This document shows positions 8,875 through 17,870 of a DNA stretch of 64,000 bases, piece by piece (the first letter of the stretch is position 1; each line of letters begins with the position of its first letter). The stretch covers positions 2,108,001 to 2,172,000 of the forward strand of contig CAWCVJ010000001.1 in NCBI GenBank assembly GCA_963799065.1, written 5' to 3'. The position numbers were made by a program, and so were the translations under genes. Origin of the DNA: JAJPHW01 sp963799065 (GTDB lineage Bacteria; Acidobacteriota; Terriglobia; Terriglobales; Acidobacteriaceae). The notes under the pieces were generated by a model. That model searched no databases. It saw nothing but the letters and a program-made list of their open reading frames with translations, and was not told the DNA's origin.

Positions 8875-9147
8875 GTGAACCAGAACCTGGATAAATACAC
8901 GGCGTCTGTGAAGCGCTTCAACGAAGCTGTGGCTGCGCTGGCGGCGCAACTCGAACAAATCAGCAACGCCCGCGATGAAGCTTTGAAGGCCAGCGCCGAC
9001 TTACGACGCGAATTGGAAGCGACCGACCTCAAATTGCAGGACGTGGCTGCGGCGGTGCGACAGCAGATTACGATGGAGCTCACCGGCAAGCCCGTGTTGC
9101 ATTCGCCCGACAGCGCTCCGCTGGCCGCCGTCCGTCGCGCCAGCTGA
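8875..9147 (+). CDS. Small coiled-coil protein of unknown function
   Basis: A 90-residue product beginning VNQNLDKYTASVKRFNEA. Almost all of it is one amphipathic helix with heptad-like Ala/Leu spacing and many Glu, Asp and Arg, so a coiled coil is likely. GTG at 8875 is chosen because GGAGGG lies six to ten bases upstream; a TTG at 8818 in frame is less likely because it would overlap the promoter-like hexamer. It is the last gene of the motility block, 69 bases after the FliT-like gene. I do not recognise a family. Confidence 0.55.
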   Translation: MNQNLDKYTASVKRFNEAVAALAAQLEQISNARDEALKASADLRRELEATDLKLQDVAAAVRQQITMELTGKPVLHSPDSAPLAAVRRAS

Positions 9148-9231
9148 GCGACTCGAGCCTGACCAAGTAACCGCAGCGGCCTATCCCCCACAGCTCGGGT
9201 TTCGATAAGAATCGCTTTACTGGAGAACTCC

Positions 9232-10659
9232 TTGACCCTTTTCAGCAAAATTCGAATGGTTGTCCTCTCTGTTTTGACTCTCACCGCCTTCGCGTCGGCG
9301 CAATGGTCGTCCGATCCTATGCAGAACCTCGCGCTGGCCGACCAATCTAGCGCCGATCAGGTGCAGCCCAAGGTTAAGCCACTGCCTAACAACGGATGGT
9401 ACGTGAGCTGGTTCGATGCGAACCCCAATTTACCGCCCCCCGTCGGTTATAACGTGCAGCTGCAACGGCTGAGCGCGGAGGGCGTGGAGCGGCTTCCGCA
9501 TGACGGCATTCAAGTCGCGGACTTGAGCAACAGTTCGACCGAAGATTACGGTCTCGACTTCGACACCAAAGGCAATGCGCTGCTCGCCTTCCTCGACACG
9601 CGCGAAGGATCGAACCAGCAAGTAACGGCGGCGAGGATCAGTCCCAACGGCGCCGCGCTCTGGGGAAAGCTTGGAGTTCAGCTGACCAGCGGCTCCGACT
9701 CTTTCGCGTCCCCGAAAATCGCAGGCACTACCGATGGTGGCATCGTCGTTGCCTGGATCGACAACAGCAGCGTGGTACTCCAAAAACTCAGCCCCGCGGG
9801 GCATCCTCTCTGGGGCAAGGGCATTCATCTCACTCAATCGGGATATAACTTTTTTCTTGCCGACCTCCACGCGGCCGACAACGGCTCAGTGATCGTTTCG
9901 TGGGTGCGTGAGAAGGGATTCGGCAGCGACGCTTACCTGGAAGCCACCAAGATTTCGGCCAATGCCAAGCCTCTGTGGGGCACAACGCCGACCATAATAT
10001 ACAACGGCGGCTCGCTCCAGTTCGGGGAGTTTCCTTACTTTATTTCCGACGGTAGCGGCGGCGCTGTGTTTGCCTGGTACAGCAATTCGCCGTCATTGCA
10101 GTGTTTCGCGCAGCACATTCGGGCCGACGGCACGGCTGCATTTCCTGCGAACGGCGCGGTCGCCTCGACGAACACGTCGAACGTGCGAGTGTCGCCCTCG
10201 GTTTCCTACGACGCCGCCACCGATGAGACCTTTCTATTCTGGACCGAAGAAGACTCCCAGCAGGTTTACAACGGGGTCTACGCACAGAAGTTCGACAGCG
10301 CGGGAAACCTAAAGTGGGGACAAGATGGGCTAGTGGTTGTCCCGCTGGGTGACGATCAGCAGATATTCGTCCGCAGCGTGCAGATCGGCGGCGGCGCCTT
10401 AGCTTTCTGGGTCGATCAGCAGAGTTACACTTCGGCCACGATTCAGGCGACCCGCATTAACAACTCTGGCAGGGTTATTTGCCCACAGTTTGCGGTCTCG
10501 TCGTTCGCCGCAAGCAAGGCTGGATTGGCGGCGGACATCGCACCATCGGGCTTGGCGGCGGTCGCGTTCCAGGATTATCGGAACGGTAACTCTGACATCT
10601 ATATTCAGAATGTAAACGACAATTGCACCCTTGGGCCGAAGGCGGAACTGAGGCGGTAA
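9232..10659 (+). CDS. Secreted beta-propeller-like protein, function unknown
   Basis: A 475-residue exported protein. A signal peptide (LSVLTLTAFASAQ) is followed by repeating segments of about 45-60 residues containing A(R/T)I(S/N)xxGxxLWG and IVVAWID-type strands, a pattern typical of beta-propellers. There is no catalytic motif that I recognise. The start is a TTG at 9232 with GGAG seven bases upstream; no ATG fits the signal peptide better. It stands alone, convergent with the reductase gene at 10713. Confidence 0.7.
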   Translation: MTLFSKIRMVVLSVLTLTAFASAQWSSDPMQNLALADQSSADQVQPKVKPLPNNGWYVSWFDANPNLPPPVGYNVQLQRLSAEGVERLPHDGIQVADLSNSSTEDYGLDFDTKGNALLAFLDTREGSNQQVTAARISPNGAALWGKLGVQLTSGSDSFASPKIAGTTDGGIVVAWIDNSSVVLQKLSPAGHPLWGKGIHLTQSGYNFFLADLHAADNGSVIVSWVREKGFGSDAYLEATKISANAKPLWGTTPTIIYNGGSLQFGEFPYFISDGSGGAVFAWYSNSPSLQCFAQHIRADGTAAFPANGAVASTNTSNVRVSPSVSYDAATDETFLFWTEEDSQQVYNGVYAQKFDSAGNLKWGQDGLVVVPLGDDQQIFVRSVQIGGGALAFWVDQQSYTSATIQATRINNSGRVICPQFAVSSFAASKAGLAADIAPSGLAAVAFQDYRNGNSDIYIQNVNDNCTLGPKAELRR

Positions 10660-10712
10660 CGGGGGTTCAGCCTCAGATTGCAGAGGCGAGGCTGCGAAGG
10701 TCCCGCCATTTT

Positions 10713-11486
10713 TTATGCTGGTTCTTTTCCCGGAATCCAGTAGATTTCTTCTTTTGTGTTTTCTTTGGAGAAGCCGACGCGGCGGAGAATGCCTTTGCCA
10801 TTCTCGATCATGTCGGGATGGCCGCAGAGATAAGCGCAGCTGTCGGCGCTCTTGATGCCCCACATGTCGGCATACTTGCGGATGAGTTCATCGACGCGAC
10901 CAATTTCCCCGGTCCATTTTTCGTCGTCCCACGGGCGGCTCACGGTCGCGACGTATTTGAACCAGGAAAACTCTTCGGCGAACTTCTTCAGTTCCTCATG
11001 GTAGCCAAACTCCCACGACCGGCTGGCGCCGTTTAATAAATAAAGTTTGTGTTCGCCGGAAAACGTCCCCGCTTTCACCTCGCGTGAAAGCGTGCGCAGG
11101 TAACTTACGTAAGGCGCGACACCGGTCACCGTCGAGACCAAAAGATGGTGGGTACGCGGCGACTTCCTATCGATGGTGAAGCGGCCCTTAGCCGACTTGC
11201 GCATCAAGCACGAATCGCCGGGCTGCAAGGCATAGAGCTTGGGGGTCAGTTCGCCTTGCGGAACCAGTTGGAAAAAAAACTCAATTTCTTTTTCGAGCGG
11301 AGAAGACACGATCGAATAAGGGCGCTCCGAGCGCTTCTCGGGTCCGTCGACGCCGAGCGTCGCATATTGGCCGGGAGCAAAAGTGAAATCGCCGTCCACC
11401 TTGACCCGAATCATCCAGAGGTCGGGTGCAAAGTCTCGTCGCGTGAGGATGGTGGCTTTGAAAAATTTATCGTCGCTAGTGCTCAT
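10713..11486 (-). CDS. fpr: Ferredoxin--NADP(+) reductase
   Basis: Flavoenzyme that moves electrons between ferredoxin or flavodoxin and NADP(H) in the cytoplasm. The 257-residue length matches bacterial Fpr. Seen: the FAD-binding RPYSIVSSP motif at about 55-63, the pyrophosphate-binding STVTGVAPYVSYLR segment around 115-130, a CGHPDMI motif near 220, and a C-terminal EIYW region. It stands alone between two secreted-protein genes. The electron-transfer partner cannot be judged from here. Confidence 0.9.
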   Translation of the reverse strand: MSTSDDKFFKATILTRRDFAPDLWMIRVKVDGDFTFAPGQYATLGVDGPEKRSERPYSIVSSPLEKEIEFFFQLVPQGELTPKLYALQPGDSCLMRKSAKGRFTIDRKSPRTHHLLVSTVTGVAPYVSYLRTLSREVKAGTFSGEHKLYLLNGASRSWEFGYHEELKKFAEEFSWFKYVATVSRPWDDEKWTGEIGRVDELIRKYADMWGIKSADSCAYLCGHPDMIENGKGILRRVGFSKENTKEEIYWIPGKEPA

Positions 11487-11574
11487 AGGTGTTCGCTGAA
11501 GTTAGGTTTTAGAGTGCGCATCAGTGTATCGCAAACAACGATTCGGGTCAGTGCCGACGATCGCGCCCACTGCG

Positions 11575-12615
11575 CTATTGTCCCGCCACCAGGACTACGA
11601 ACGTATCCGGCAGAATCACGTGCGGATGAGGATTCTGCGGCGTGGGCGCAGGAGCCTTCCCCATCTTCGCAGTCACGAGAAAAACCTTGTGGGACTGATC
11701 GTCCAACGCCAGTGTGCGCGCGCCCTTCTGCGTGGCTAGAGTCTGCACGACTGAGTAAGTGTCGGGCGAGTCTTCGTGGATGATCGATAGAACGCCGTCT
11801 TCGCCGCAAGAGGCAAACGCCAATCCACTGCCCGGATCGAAGGCGGTCGCATCCACGCCTTCACCGATGGCCGGCGTGGCGACGACCTTGCCAGTGTCCG
11901 CGTTGACGACGGCCATCATCTTATTGTCACAGCCAGCAAAAAGCCGCCGATGCTCGCGATCAATGGCGAGGCCGCTGGGTTCTTCGCATGGGGCAAGACT
12001 CCATGTCGCCTTGATCGACATTTTTACGGGATCGAGCGACACCAGTTCGCTCTTGTCTTCGATATTGACGAACAGGCCGCCCTTGCCATCGTCGGCGGCG
12101 AATTCCGGTTTGCCGTCCAGCTTGATCGTGCCTAAGACTTTATTCGTCGAGGCATCGATGACAGTTGCGTCTTGGCTCTTGCCGTTGAAAGTAAAAACGC
12201 GCTTCGAGGACGAATCGTACAGAATCGCATCCGGATTCTGTCCGACGTTGATCTTCGTAATGGGTTTCAGCGAAGTCAGTTCGAACACCGTGACTGTATT
12301 TTCGCGGCCATTGCTGATGAAACCGTGGCCGAGTTCCGGGGCGAGCGTAATGCCGTGAACGCCGGGAGTGTCAGGAATGTCGCCCGCAACATTGCCGGAC
12401 TCGCTATCAAGCACGATCACATGCGTGGCCCGCGAAATATACACGCGATGCGTGGCACTGTCCGCCAGAAGATAGTCCCATCCGCCATCCCCGCCTACAT
12501 GGTAAGTCTGAACAATTTTGTAGTTAGCGCCCGCAGCGGAGACTCGCACAGCGGAGCATAACGCGAAGATGGCAGAAAAAAGCGCACTCCACAAAACGAC
12601 AGAATTATTCCTCAC
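11575..12615 (-). CDS. Secreted YncE-like seven-bladed beta-propeller protein
   Basis: A 346-residue protein with a signal peptide (SALFSAIFALCSAVRVSAAG). Repeating blades of about 45 residues contain DSESGNVAGDIPDTPGVHGITLAP-like units with V(I/V)D(A/S)xTxKVxGTIxL, the hallmark of YVTN/YncE repeat proteins. Such proteins are periplasmic or surface exposed, and their ligands are mostly unknown. A Pro/His-rich loop (TPQNPHPHV) lies near the C-terminus. Start ATG at 12615. No operon partner is apparent. Confidence 0.82.
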   Translation of the reverse strand: MRNNSVVLWSALFSAIFALCSAVRVSAAGANYKIVQTYHVGGDGGWDYLLADSATHRVYISRATHVIVLDSESGNVAGDIPDTPGVHGITLAPELGHGFISNGRENTVTVFELTSLKPITKINVGQNPDAILYDSSSKRVFTFNGKSQDATVIDASTNKVLGTIKLDGKPEFAADDGKGGLFVNIEDKSELVSLDPVKMSIKATWSLAPCEEPSGLAIDREHRRLFAGCDNKMMAVVNADTGKVVATPAIGEGVDATAFDPGSGLAFASCGEDGVLSIIHEDSPDTYSVVQTLATQKGARTLALDDQSHKVFLVTAKMGKAPAPTPQNPHPHVILPDTFVVLVAGQ

Positions 12616-12701
12616 AGTTGATCTCCCGAGAGTTTGTCACCACAAGGTCCGTATAGACATCATTGGCAATTAAATCACAGAACGTGGCGGCCGCTCCATG
12701 T

Positions 12702-14381
12702 TCATGGCTGCGGTTCATCGCTGCGGAAGATGTAAATGGCGGCCTGATCTGCCCGGAGCTGAGGCTGATTGTCGGCCCCGATCGGTAGCTGCTTCACCAA
12801 GGTATATCCACTATGGCAGTAGTCCCACGCCTCCTCCAGGAAGTCCATGTTGGGCTTTAAGGCAGGCTGCCACAGCCAGGAATTTTCTACACCCACAAAC
12901 ACGACAAACCGAGGATGCGAACCCCTTAGCTGTCGCATAAAGTCGCTTTGCATTTTGCGGGCGAAGCTTTGTCTCTCCAGAAGAGGGTGGAAGTACAGGT
13001 ATCCCGTCGCGCAACGCAATCCCGCATAAAAGCAAATCTCGGGTTCCGATCCGATAATGCCAATCGTATCCTGCGTCGAGGAATGAAGCTTGATGTATTC
13101 GCCGGCTTCGACCGCCTCGGCAAAAGGCGTGCCCCCAACTTTTTGGTTCAGTGCAAGCGGATCTAAGCGCAGGAGAGTCCGATATTCCGTTTGCACGCAA
13201 ATCGCAAATACGATCGCGAAGCAGGCAACGGGGAACCAGGTCAAGAACGTGCCGAATCCTCGACTCGACATTTCCTGCCAAACCGCGCTCACCCCGAGTC
13301 CCGTCGATAGAGCGGCAGCAGGGAGAATCAAAATAAAGTAATGGGACCGAAAGTAAAAACCCGCGCAGACGGCCAGCGCCGATGATAAGAAAAAACCAGC
13401 CACGAAAGTTCGGTGGGTTCGCGCCCAGCGACTCCAGAGCGGCGCCGTCAGACCCAGGACTACGATCGCCCAAATTACGAACGGGCTCACGGCCGAAGGC
13501 AGCGTAAATCCCAAAAACTTCCACCCTTGCAAAAAAGAGATTTCGGAACCGTATTCCAGTGCGTAAGACCAAGTCCAAAACCAAAAGCTGGCAAATACTC
13601 CGGCGTGGAGAAGAATCAGACAGGTCAGACCGAAGGGCAATACAGCGCCCGCCAAAAATACTCCACCGCGAATCGCGAATCTTCGCTCCGTAACTGGCCG
13701 TTGGGATTCTCGCCAGACCCAGTAAGCTCCGGCGAAAACGCCAAACAGAATTCCCGGCTGCTTCATAAGAAACGCCAGTCCGAAGCAAACGCCACTGCCA
13801 AACATTGGGCCCACTCGACCCGTATCGATCGCCCACAGCAAGAACAAGATGCCCGCCAGCGCCCAAAACACGACAAAGTGAGTGGCGTGGCCATGCACAC
13901 CAAGCACTTCTGCGCGACAGGAAAGAAAAGCATAAGTGCAACCGGCGACGGCTGCGGCCAAGGAACCGTACAAACGTTTCGCCAAAAAGAAAAGGAGGAC
14001 GGAAGTAACTGCATTCGCCAGCAGAAGCCCGATCCGTATGCCCGAAGCCGTCTGACCAAAGACCGCCATCATGACCGCATAGGCCGCATGCGTTCCTGGC
14101 AGCTTCATGTTCCCCGCCAGCGAGTAGGGCGGAACGCCCTGGAGCATGAGTTGTCCAATGTACGCGTACTCTCCTTCGTCGCGCTCTAGAGGCATACTCC
14201 GTAGATGGAAGCGGATCGCTGCGAAGAAGCAGATCGTCAGCAGAAGTGCCGCGTAACAACCGTAGCGCAGCCCTCCGCTTTCCGGAGCTGAAATACCCCT
14301 CGAAGGATCGGAATGCGAAGTCGTCATTGCGGAATCGAAGCGTCCAAAAACAGCAGGCGATCCGAAGCGGTTCACAATCAT
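12702..14381 (-). CDS. GT39/PMT-type integral membrane glycosyltransferase
   Basis: A 559-residue protein with about 10-12 hydrophobic segments. The family of ArnT and protein mannosyltransferases transfers sugars from polyprenyl-phosphate donors at the outer face of the membrane. Evidence: the first extracytoplasmic loop has the acidic motif ERDEGEYAYIGQLMLQG (about residues 70-86), as in PMT_2 proteins, then LPGTHAAYAV and many helices. The N-terminus is uncertain: ATG at 14381 or at 14327 (MTTSHSDPS), neither with a good Shine-Dalgarno. The acceptor is unknown; no glycan gene cluster surrounds it. Confidence 0.8.
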   Translation of the reverse strand: MIVNRFGSPAVFGRFDSAMTTSHSDPSRGISAPESGGLRYGCYAALLLTICFFAAIRFHLRSMPLERDEGEYAYIGQLMLQGVPPYSLAGNMKLPGTHAAYAVMMAVFGQTASGIRIGLLLANAVTSVLLFFLAKRLYGSLAAAVAGCTYAFLSCRAEVLGVHGHATHFVVFWALAGILFLLWAIDTGRVGPMFGSGVCFGLAFLMKQPGILFGVFAGAYWVWRESQRPVTERRFAIRGGVFLAGAVLPFGLTCLILLHAGVFASFWFWTWSYALEYGSEISFLQGWKFLGFTLPSAVSPFVIWAIVVLGLTAPLWSRWARTHRTFVAGFFLSSALAVCAGFYFRSHYFILILPAAALSTGLGVSAVWQEMSSRGFGTFLTWFPVACFAIVFAICVQTEYRTLLRLDPLALNQKVGGTPFAEAVEAGEYIKLHSSTQDTIGIIGSEPEICFYAGLRCATGYLYFHPLLERQSFARKMQSDFMRQLRGSHPRFVVFVGVENSWLWQPALKPNMDFLEEAWDYCHSGYTLVKQLPIGADNQPQLRADQAAIYIFRSDEPQP

Positions 14382-14941
14382 TCTGAAGACATTCTTATGG
14401 AACCTTGGTGCCCATTACATCACACGTCGGTAACTTTCACGCGAGGCGTAGCCCTCCTACACTTTGAATGTGGCGGCTGATCCTCAAATCACGGAACAAG
14501 TCTTGATGCCGGCGGAGAATGACGGGGCTTCCGAACACCCGATTCCGCAATGGCAGTCGCTGGCGGCCAATGCCGCTGGTGCGATTTTGGGATGGCCGCA
14601 CCTGGGTCCCGAGACGGCACACGCGGCACTATCCCACCTTGCACGAATTTGGTCGAAACCGGTGTCGCGTACCTCTCACTCCAAGCGGGCGCGGGAATAG
14701 CACTTCCTATCGCTTCCGGTTTGAATCTGGGTGCGCCTTTCAGTCACAACTTAACCGATGGGGTTTATCCAGCGCAGCCTCGGAAACCCTGCACAATCAT
14801 GATCGGCGGTCGCGTCTTCCTCCAGATTCAGAGTGGTACGCACACTCTAATGCTTCTTATAAAAGCATCTTGATGTCAAGAATTGCCTCGCTTCGGCCTT
14901 GCAAAAAATACTCGAACACGGCAATCTCAAGGGAGTCAGTC
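14382..14941. other. 560-base gap between divergent genes, no confident gene
   Basis: Short open frames exist on both strands (for example 14464-14700 plus) but they start at TTG, lack ribosome sites and match no family I know. Near 14827-14871 there are two small hairpins, AGAGTG/CACTCT and ATGCTT/AAGCAT. The last bases hold the AGGGAG ribosome site of the threonine dehydratase gene. No tRNA-like or riboswitch-like fold was recognised. Confidence 0.5.
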
Positions 14942-15943
14942 ATGGTCACTCTCGACGACATTCGGCAGGCGCATACGCGGCTTCGTGGCATCACCGTGCG
15001 AACAGAATTGATTCGTTCTCATATTCATGAAACTCAAGCGTTCGCGGGCCCGCGACAGCTCTTCCTGAAGCCGGAAAACCTTCAGCCCATCGGCGCGTTC
15101 AAGTTGCGCGGAGCCTACAATCACATCGCTTCTCTGACTCGAGACGAACGCAAGCGCGGCGTGATTACCTACTCCAGTGGTAATCATGCGCAGGGCGTCG
15201 CTTACGCAGCGCGTGCGCTGGGCGTGAAGGCCGTCATCGTTATGCCGAATAATGCTCCGGCGATCAAACGTGAGGCGACGGCCGCGCTGGGAGCTGAACT
15301 GGTGATCGTAGGCCCGGGCAGCCTGGAGCGCCAGCACAAGGCCGAACAGCTCGCAGCCGAGCATGGTTATAACATCGTTCCGCCCTATAACGATGAGCGC
15401 ATCATCGCTGGCCAGGGCACCATGGGAGTAGAGATCGTCGAGGACCTCCCCGAGGTTGAGACGGTGCTCGCTCCGGTCGGCGGCGGAGGCATGTTAAGCG
15501 GAATCGCTGCTGCGATCAAGCTGAGCAAGCCCTCCGTGAAAGTGATTGGCGTCGAGCCTGCGATGGCGTGCGACGCGCAAGCCAGTTTTCGCGCTGGCAG
15601 CATCGTTCAGTTTGCTCCCGAACAGGTCTCTCAGACTTTCGCCGATGGCCTGCGCACGCAAAGTATCGGCGCCCTCAACTTCGCACACATCCAAAAGTAC
15701 GTGGACGACATCGTGACGGTCAGTGAATCCGAAATTCGGGAGGCACTGAAACGCTTGGCGGCGAATCCTAGGACCTTAGCCGAACCGAGCGGAGCCGTCG
15801 CCGTGGCGGCGTTCTTGTTTCATCGCGACGAGTTGCCGAAAACGAAAGTGAATGTGGCCGTCATCAGCGGAGGAAATATCGACCCGGCATTGTTGGCGGA
15901 GATTACGGGGCAAGCCCAATCGCAAACAGAGTTACTCTCATGA
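14942..15943 (+). CDS. Threonine ammonia-lyase (threonine/serine dehydratase)
   Basis: PLP enzyme that converts threonine to 2-oxobutanoate and ammonia, feeding isoleucine synthesis or threonine breakdown. The 333-residue length and absence of a C-terminal ACT region resemble the catabolic TdcB type more than the long, isoleucine-inhibited IlvA. Seen: the PLP lysine in GAFKLRGAYNH, SSGNHAQGVA, and the phosphate-binding GGGGMLSG. The frame is open upstream to 14519, but the ATG at 14942 has AGGGAG and matches the family start. Its TGA overlaps the next ATG (ATGA at 15940). Confidence 0.93.
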   Translation: MVTLDDIRQAHTRLRGITVRTELIRSHIHETQAFAGPRQLFLKPENLQPIGAFKLRGAYNHIASLTRDERKRGVITYSSGNHAQGVAYAARALGVKAVIVMPNNAPAIKREATAALGAELVIVGPGSLERQHKAEQLAAEHGYNIVPPYNDERIIAGQGTMGVEIVEDLPEVETVLAPVGGGGMLSGIAAAIKLSKPSVKVIGVEPAMACDAQASFRAGSIVQFAPEQVSQTFADGLRTQSIGALNFAHIQKYVDDIVTVSESEIREALKRLAANPRTLAEPSGAVAVAAFLFHRDELPKTKVNVAVISGGNIDPALLAEITGQAQSQTELLS

Positions 15944-16857
15944 AGTCGGCTGTATCACTATCACTGCTGGTGGCAGCACTTTCCCTTTCGGCCTCTGCCC
16001 AGGCAGTGCGCGGCGCGTCCATCCGCCCCGCGACGATCTATGTCTCGCCCGACATTTCGTCGGCCCGGCTGGGTGACCTCGATCGGGGACGAGAAATCGT
16101 TATTCTGGAAACCACTCCCCGCTGGGTTCACGTGGAGGCTAACCTCACTGAGGAACGAATCGTTACCGGATGGATTCCTGACCAGGGAGTCGTCCGCGCC
16201 TCGACGCCCGACGGGGACGAAGTGTTGTTCGGCGAGGCGGTGGACTCCGAAGACGAAGCCAGCCGCAGTCATGGGCGCCATGGCGCTGCGCAGGATGCTC
16301 TGCGACTGTACTACGACATTTCGCAGTACTTCCCTGCCTCGCCACGTGCGGCGGAAGGCATGTACCGCTCGGCAGACATTCGCTGGCAGATTGACAAGGC
16401 CGACGTGATGTCGAGACCCTCCGCCAAGGAGCAAGACCCCAATCTCCGCACTGGCATGGAAGAAAAATACATGAAGGAAGTAATCAAGAAATATCCGGCC
16501 ACCAAGTGGGCAGACTTGGCTGCGTTTCACTTGATCGATAACAAGCTGTGCGGCGATTGGGAAGCCCAAGCCAAGTGTCCTGAGCGCGAGGCCGACATCT
16601 ACGAAAAGTTTGCCGCCGATCGCGCGCCTTCGTCAGTCACAGCCGAGGCGCTTTATGATGCAGCCTACCGGCGGGCCGCTCTCGTTCATATTTACAAGAA
16701 TAACGAGCAGACAAAAAAATCCGCCGAAGCTCGCGGAAAAGCCGTCGCACTGGCGCAAAAAGTTGTCGCGCAGTTTCCCCAAAGCGATTGGGCGGCGCGG
16801 GCGCAACGCCTGCTCTTTATGATGCAGCAGGACCTGCCAACCTTCGGCAACAACTAA
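15940..16857 (+). CDS. Exported protein with SH3-like and TPR-like regions
   Basis: A 305-residue protein with a signal peptide (LSLLVAALSLSASAQA). Residues about 25-85 look like a bacterial SH3 domain (ATIYVSPDISSARLGDLDRG, then VHVEA and TGWIPDQGVV). Residues about 110-300 are helical with pairs such as YYDISQYFPASPRAAEGMY and VAQFPQSDWAARAQ, a BamD/YbgF-like TPR pattern. A role in envelope or peptidoglycan maintenance is plausible but inferred. The start overlaps the threonine dehydratase stop by four bases; the next gene encodes undecaprenyl-diphosphatase. Confidence 0.7.
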   Translation: MKSAVSLSLLVAALSLSASAQAVRGASIRPATIYVSPDISSARLGDLDRGREIVILETTPRWVHVEANLTEERIVTGWIPDQGVVRASTPDGDEVLFGEAVDSEDEASRSHGRHGAAQDALRLYYDISQYFPASPRAAEGMYRSADIRWQIDKADVMSRPSAKEQDPNLRTGMEEKYMKEVIKKYPATKWADLAAFHLIDNKLCGDWEAQAKCPEREADIYEKFAADRAPSSVTAEALYDAAYRRAALVHIYKNNEQTKKSAEARGKAVALAQKVVAQFPQSDWAARAQRLLFMMQQDLPTFGNN

Positions 16858-16870
16858 CTGCCGCGAACCA

Positions 16871-16900
16871 TTGGGTCTCACTCTTCAGTTCTGATATTCT
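16871..16900 (+). promoter_or_regulatory. Weak candidate promoter before uppP
   Basis: TTGGGT (16871-16876), 18-base spacer, TATTCT (16895-16900). The predicted start near 16907 lies just before the GGAGG ribosome site of uppP. Confidence 0.3.
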
Positions 16901-16922
16901 TTTGCCTCCTGACGGAGGAACC

Positions 16923-17870
16923 TTGAACGACTATCTTCTTTCCTTAATTCTTGGAATTGTTGAGGGCCTTACTGAATTTTTGCCAGTCAGTTCAACCGCC
17001 CATTTGCGCATCGCCGAGAGCCTGCTGCATCTGAATCTCGCAGACGGATATTGGAAGATGTATTCCATCGTCATCCAACTGGGCGCAATTCTTTGCCTGC
17101 CGATTTACTTTCGCCATCGCATCGCGAAATTCCTGTCGACATTCCCTCAAGGCGAACACGGTGACCGAACCGCGCTCACCCATCCCCTCGGGCTTACTTT
17201 GATTGCGTTCGTGGTCACCGCCATCCCCTCATTTCTGCTCACCAAGATCATCGGCAAGAATCTCGAGAGCCTATTCATCATCGGCGACGCGCTGCTCGCG
17301 GGCGGCCTCGTCATGTGGACCGTAGACGCCTCCAAATCGCGTTGGGAGAAGGCTGGCCCGGGCGCACCAGGCTCCCCCATTCACACCTGGCATATGGAAG
17401 ATATGAGCCTCGGGCAAGCCGTCTGGATCGGACTCTGTCAGATCCTCTCAGCCGTGTTCCCCGGTACGTCGCGGTCCATGTCCACCATCGCTGGAGGGCA
17501 GTTGGCGGGCATGTCGCGGGCATCGGCGCTCGAATTCTCCTTCTTTCTATCGATTCCGACCATGGTCGTCGCGACCGGTTACACGCTTTTGAAATCGCTG
17601 AAGGGCAAAGACATGGAGAATCCCATCGGAGTCTCACAAATCACGCCGCATCAATGGGCTATCCTTGGCATAGGATTCGTCGTTTCTTTTATCGTTGCCT
17701 ACGGTGCCGTCGCGTGGTTCATGGCGTGGGTGCGCAAACGCGGTTTCGCGCCCTTTGCCATCTACCGAATCGTCCTGGGTGTGCTCGTGCTGATTTTCGC
17801 CAACCACCTGGTTTCGCAGCCGCCTAGCGCAATACTCGCGCCAATTCACCAGACGCGATCAATTCGCTGA
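16923..17870 (+). CDS. uppP: Undecaprenyl-diphosphatase (BacA/UppP)
   Basis: Integral membrane phosphatase that recycles undecaprenyl diphosphate for cell-wall synthesis and can give bacitracin tolerance. About 315 residues. Seen: the first catalytic motif EGLTEFLPVSSTAH near residues 18-31, the second motif FPGTSRS in the middle, and about eight hydrophobic helices. The start is TTG at 16923 (LNDYLLSLILG) with GGAGG at 16914-16918; the frame runs back to 16788 but those residues are not family-like. Its last 47 bases overlap the convergent hutH gene. Confidence 0.93.
   Translation: MNDYLLSLILGIVEGLTEFLPVSSTAHLRIAESLLHLNLADGYWKMYSIVIQLGAILCLPIYFRHRIAKFLSTFPQGEHGDRTALTHPLGLTLIAFVVTAIPSFLLTKIIGKNLESLFIIGDALLAGGLVMWTVDASKSRWEKAGPGAPGSPIHTWHMEDMSLGQAVWIGLCQILSAVFPGTSRSMSTIAGGQLAGMSRASALEFSFFLSIPTMVVATGYTLLKSLKGKDMENPIGVSQITPHQWAILGIGFVVSFIVAYGAVAWFMAWVRKRGFAPFAIYRIVLGVLVLIFANHLVSQPPSAILAPIHQTRSIR

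Noticed and set aside
10668..10694. CAGCCTC/GAGGCTG hairpin after the propeller gene
   Set aside because: The U-run lies about 13 bases beyond the stem, so a terminator call is weak.
12811..14259. 482-codon frame overlapping the glycosyltransferase gene in another frame of the same strand
   Set aside because: It lacks hydrophobic helices and any motif, while the overlapping frame has a clear GT39-type layout.
14519..14941. Upstream extension of the threonine dehydratase frame
   Set aside because: The extra 141 residues are Arg-rich and unlike the family; the ATG at 14942 has a good ribosome site.
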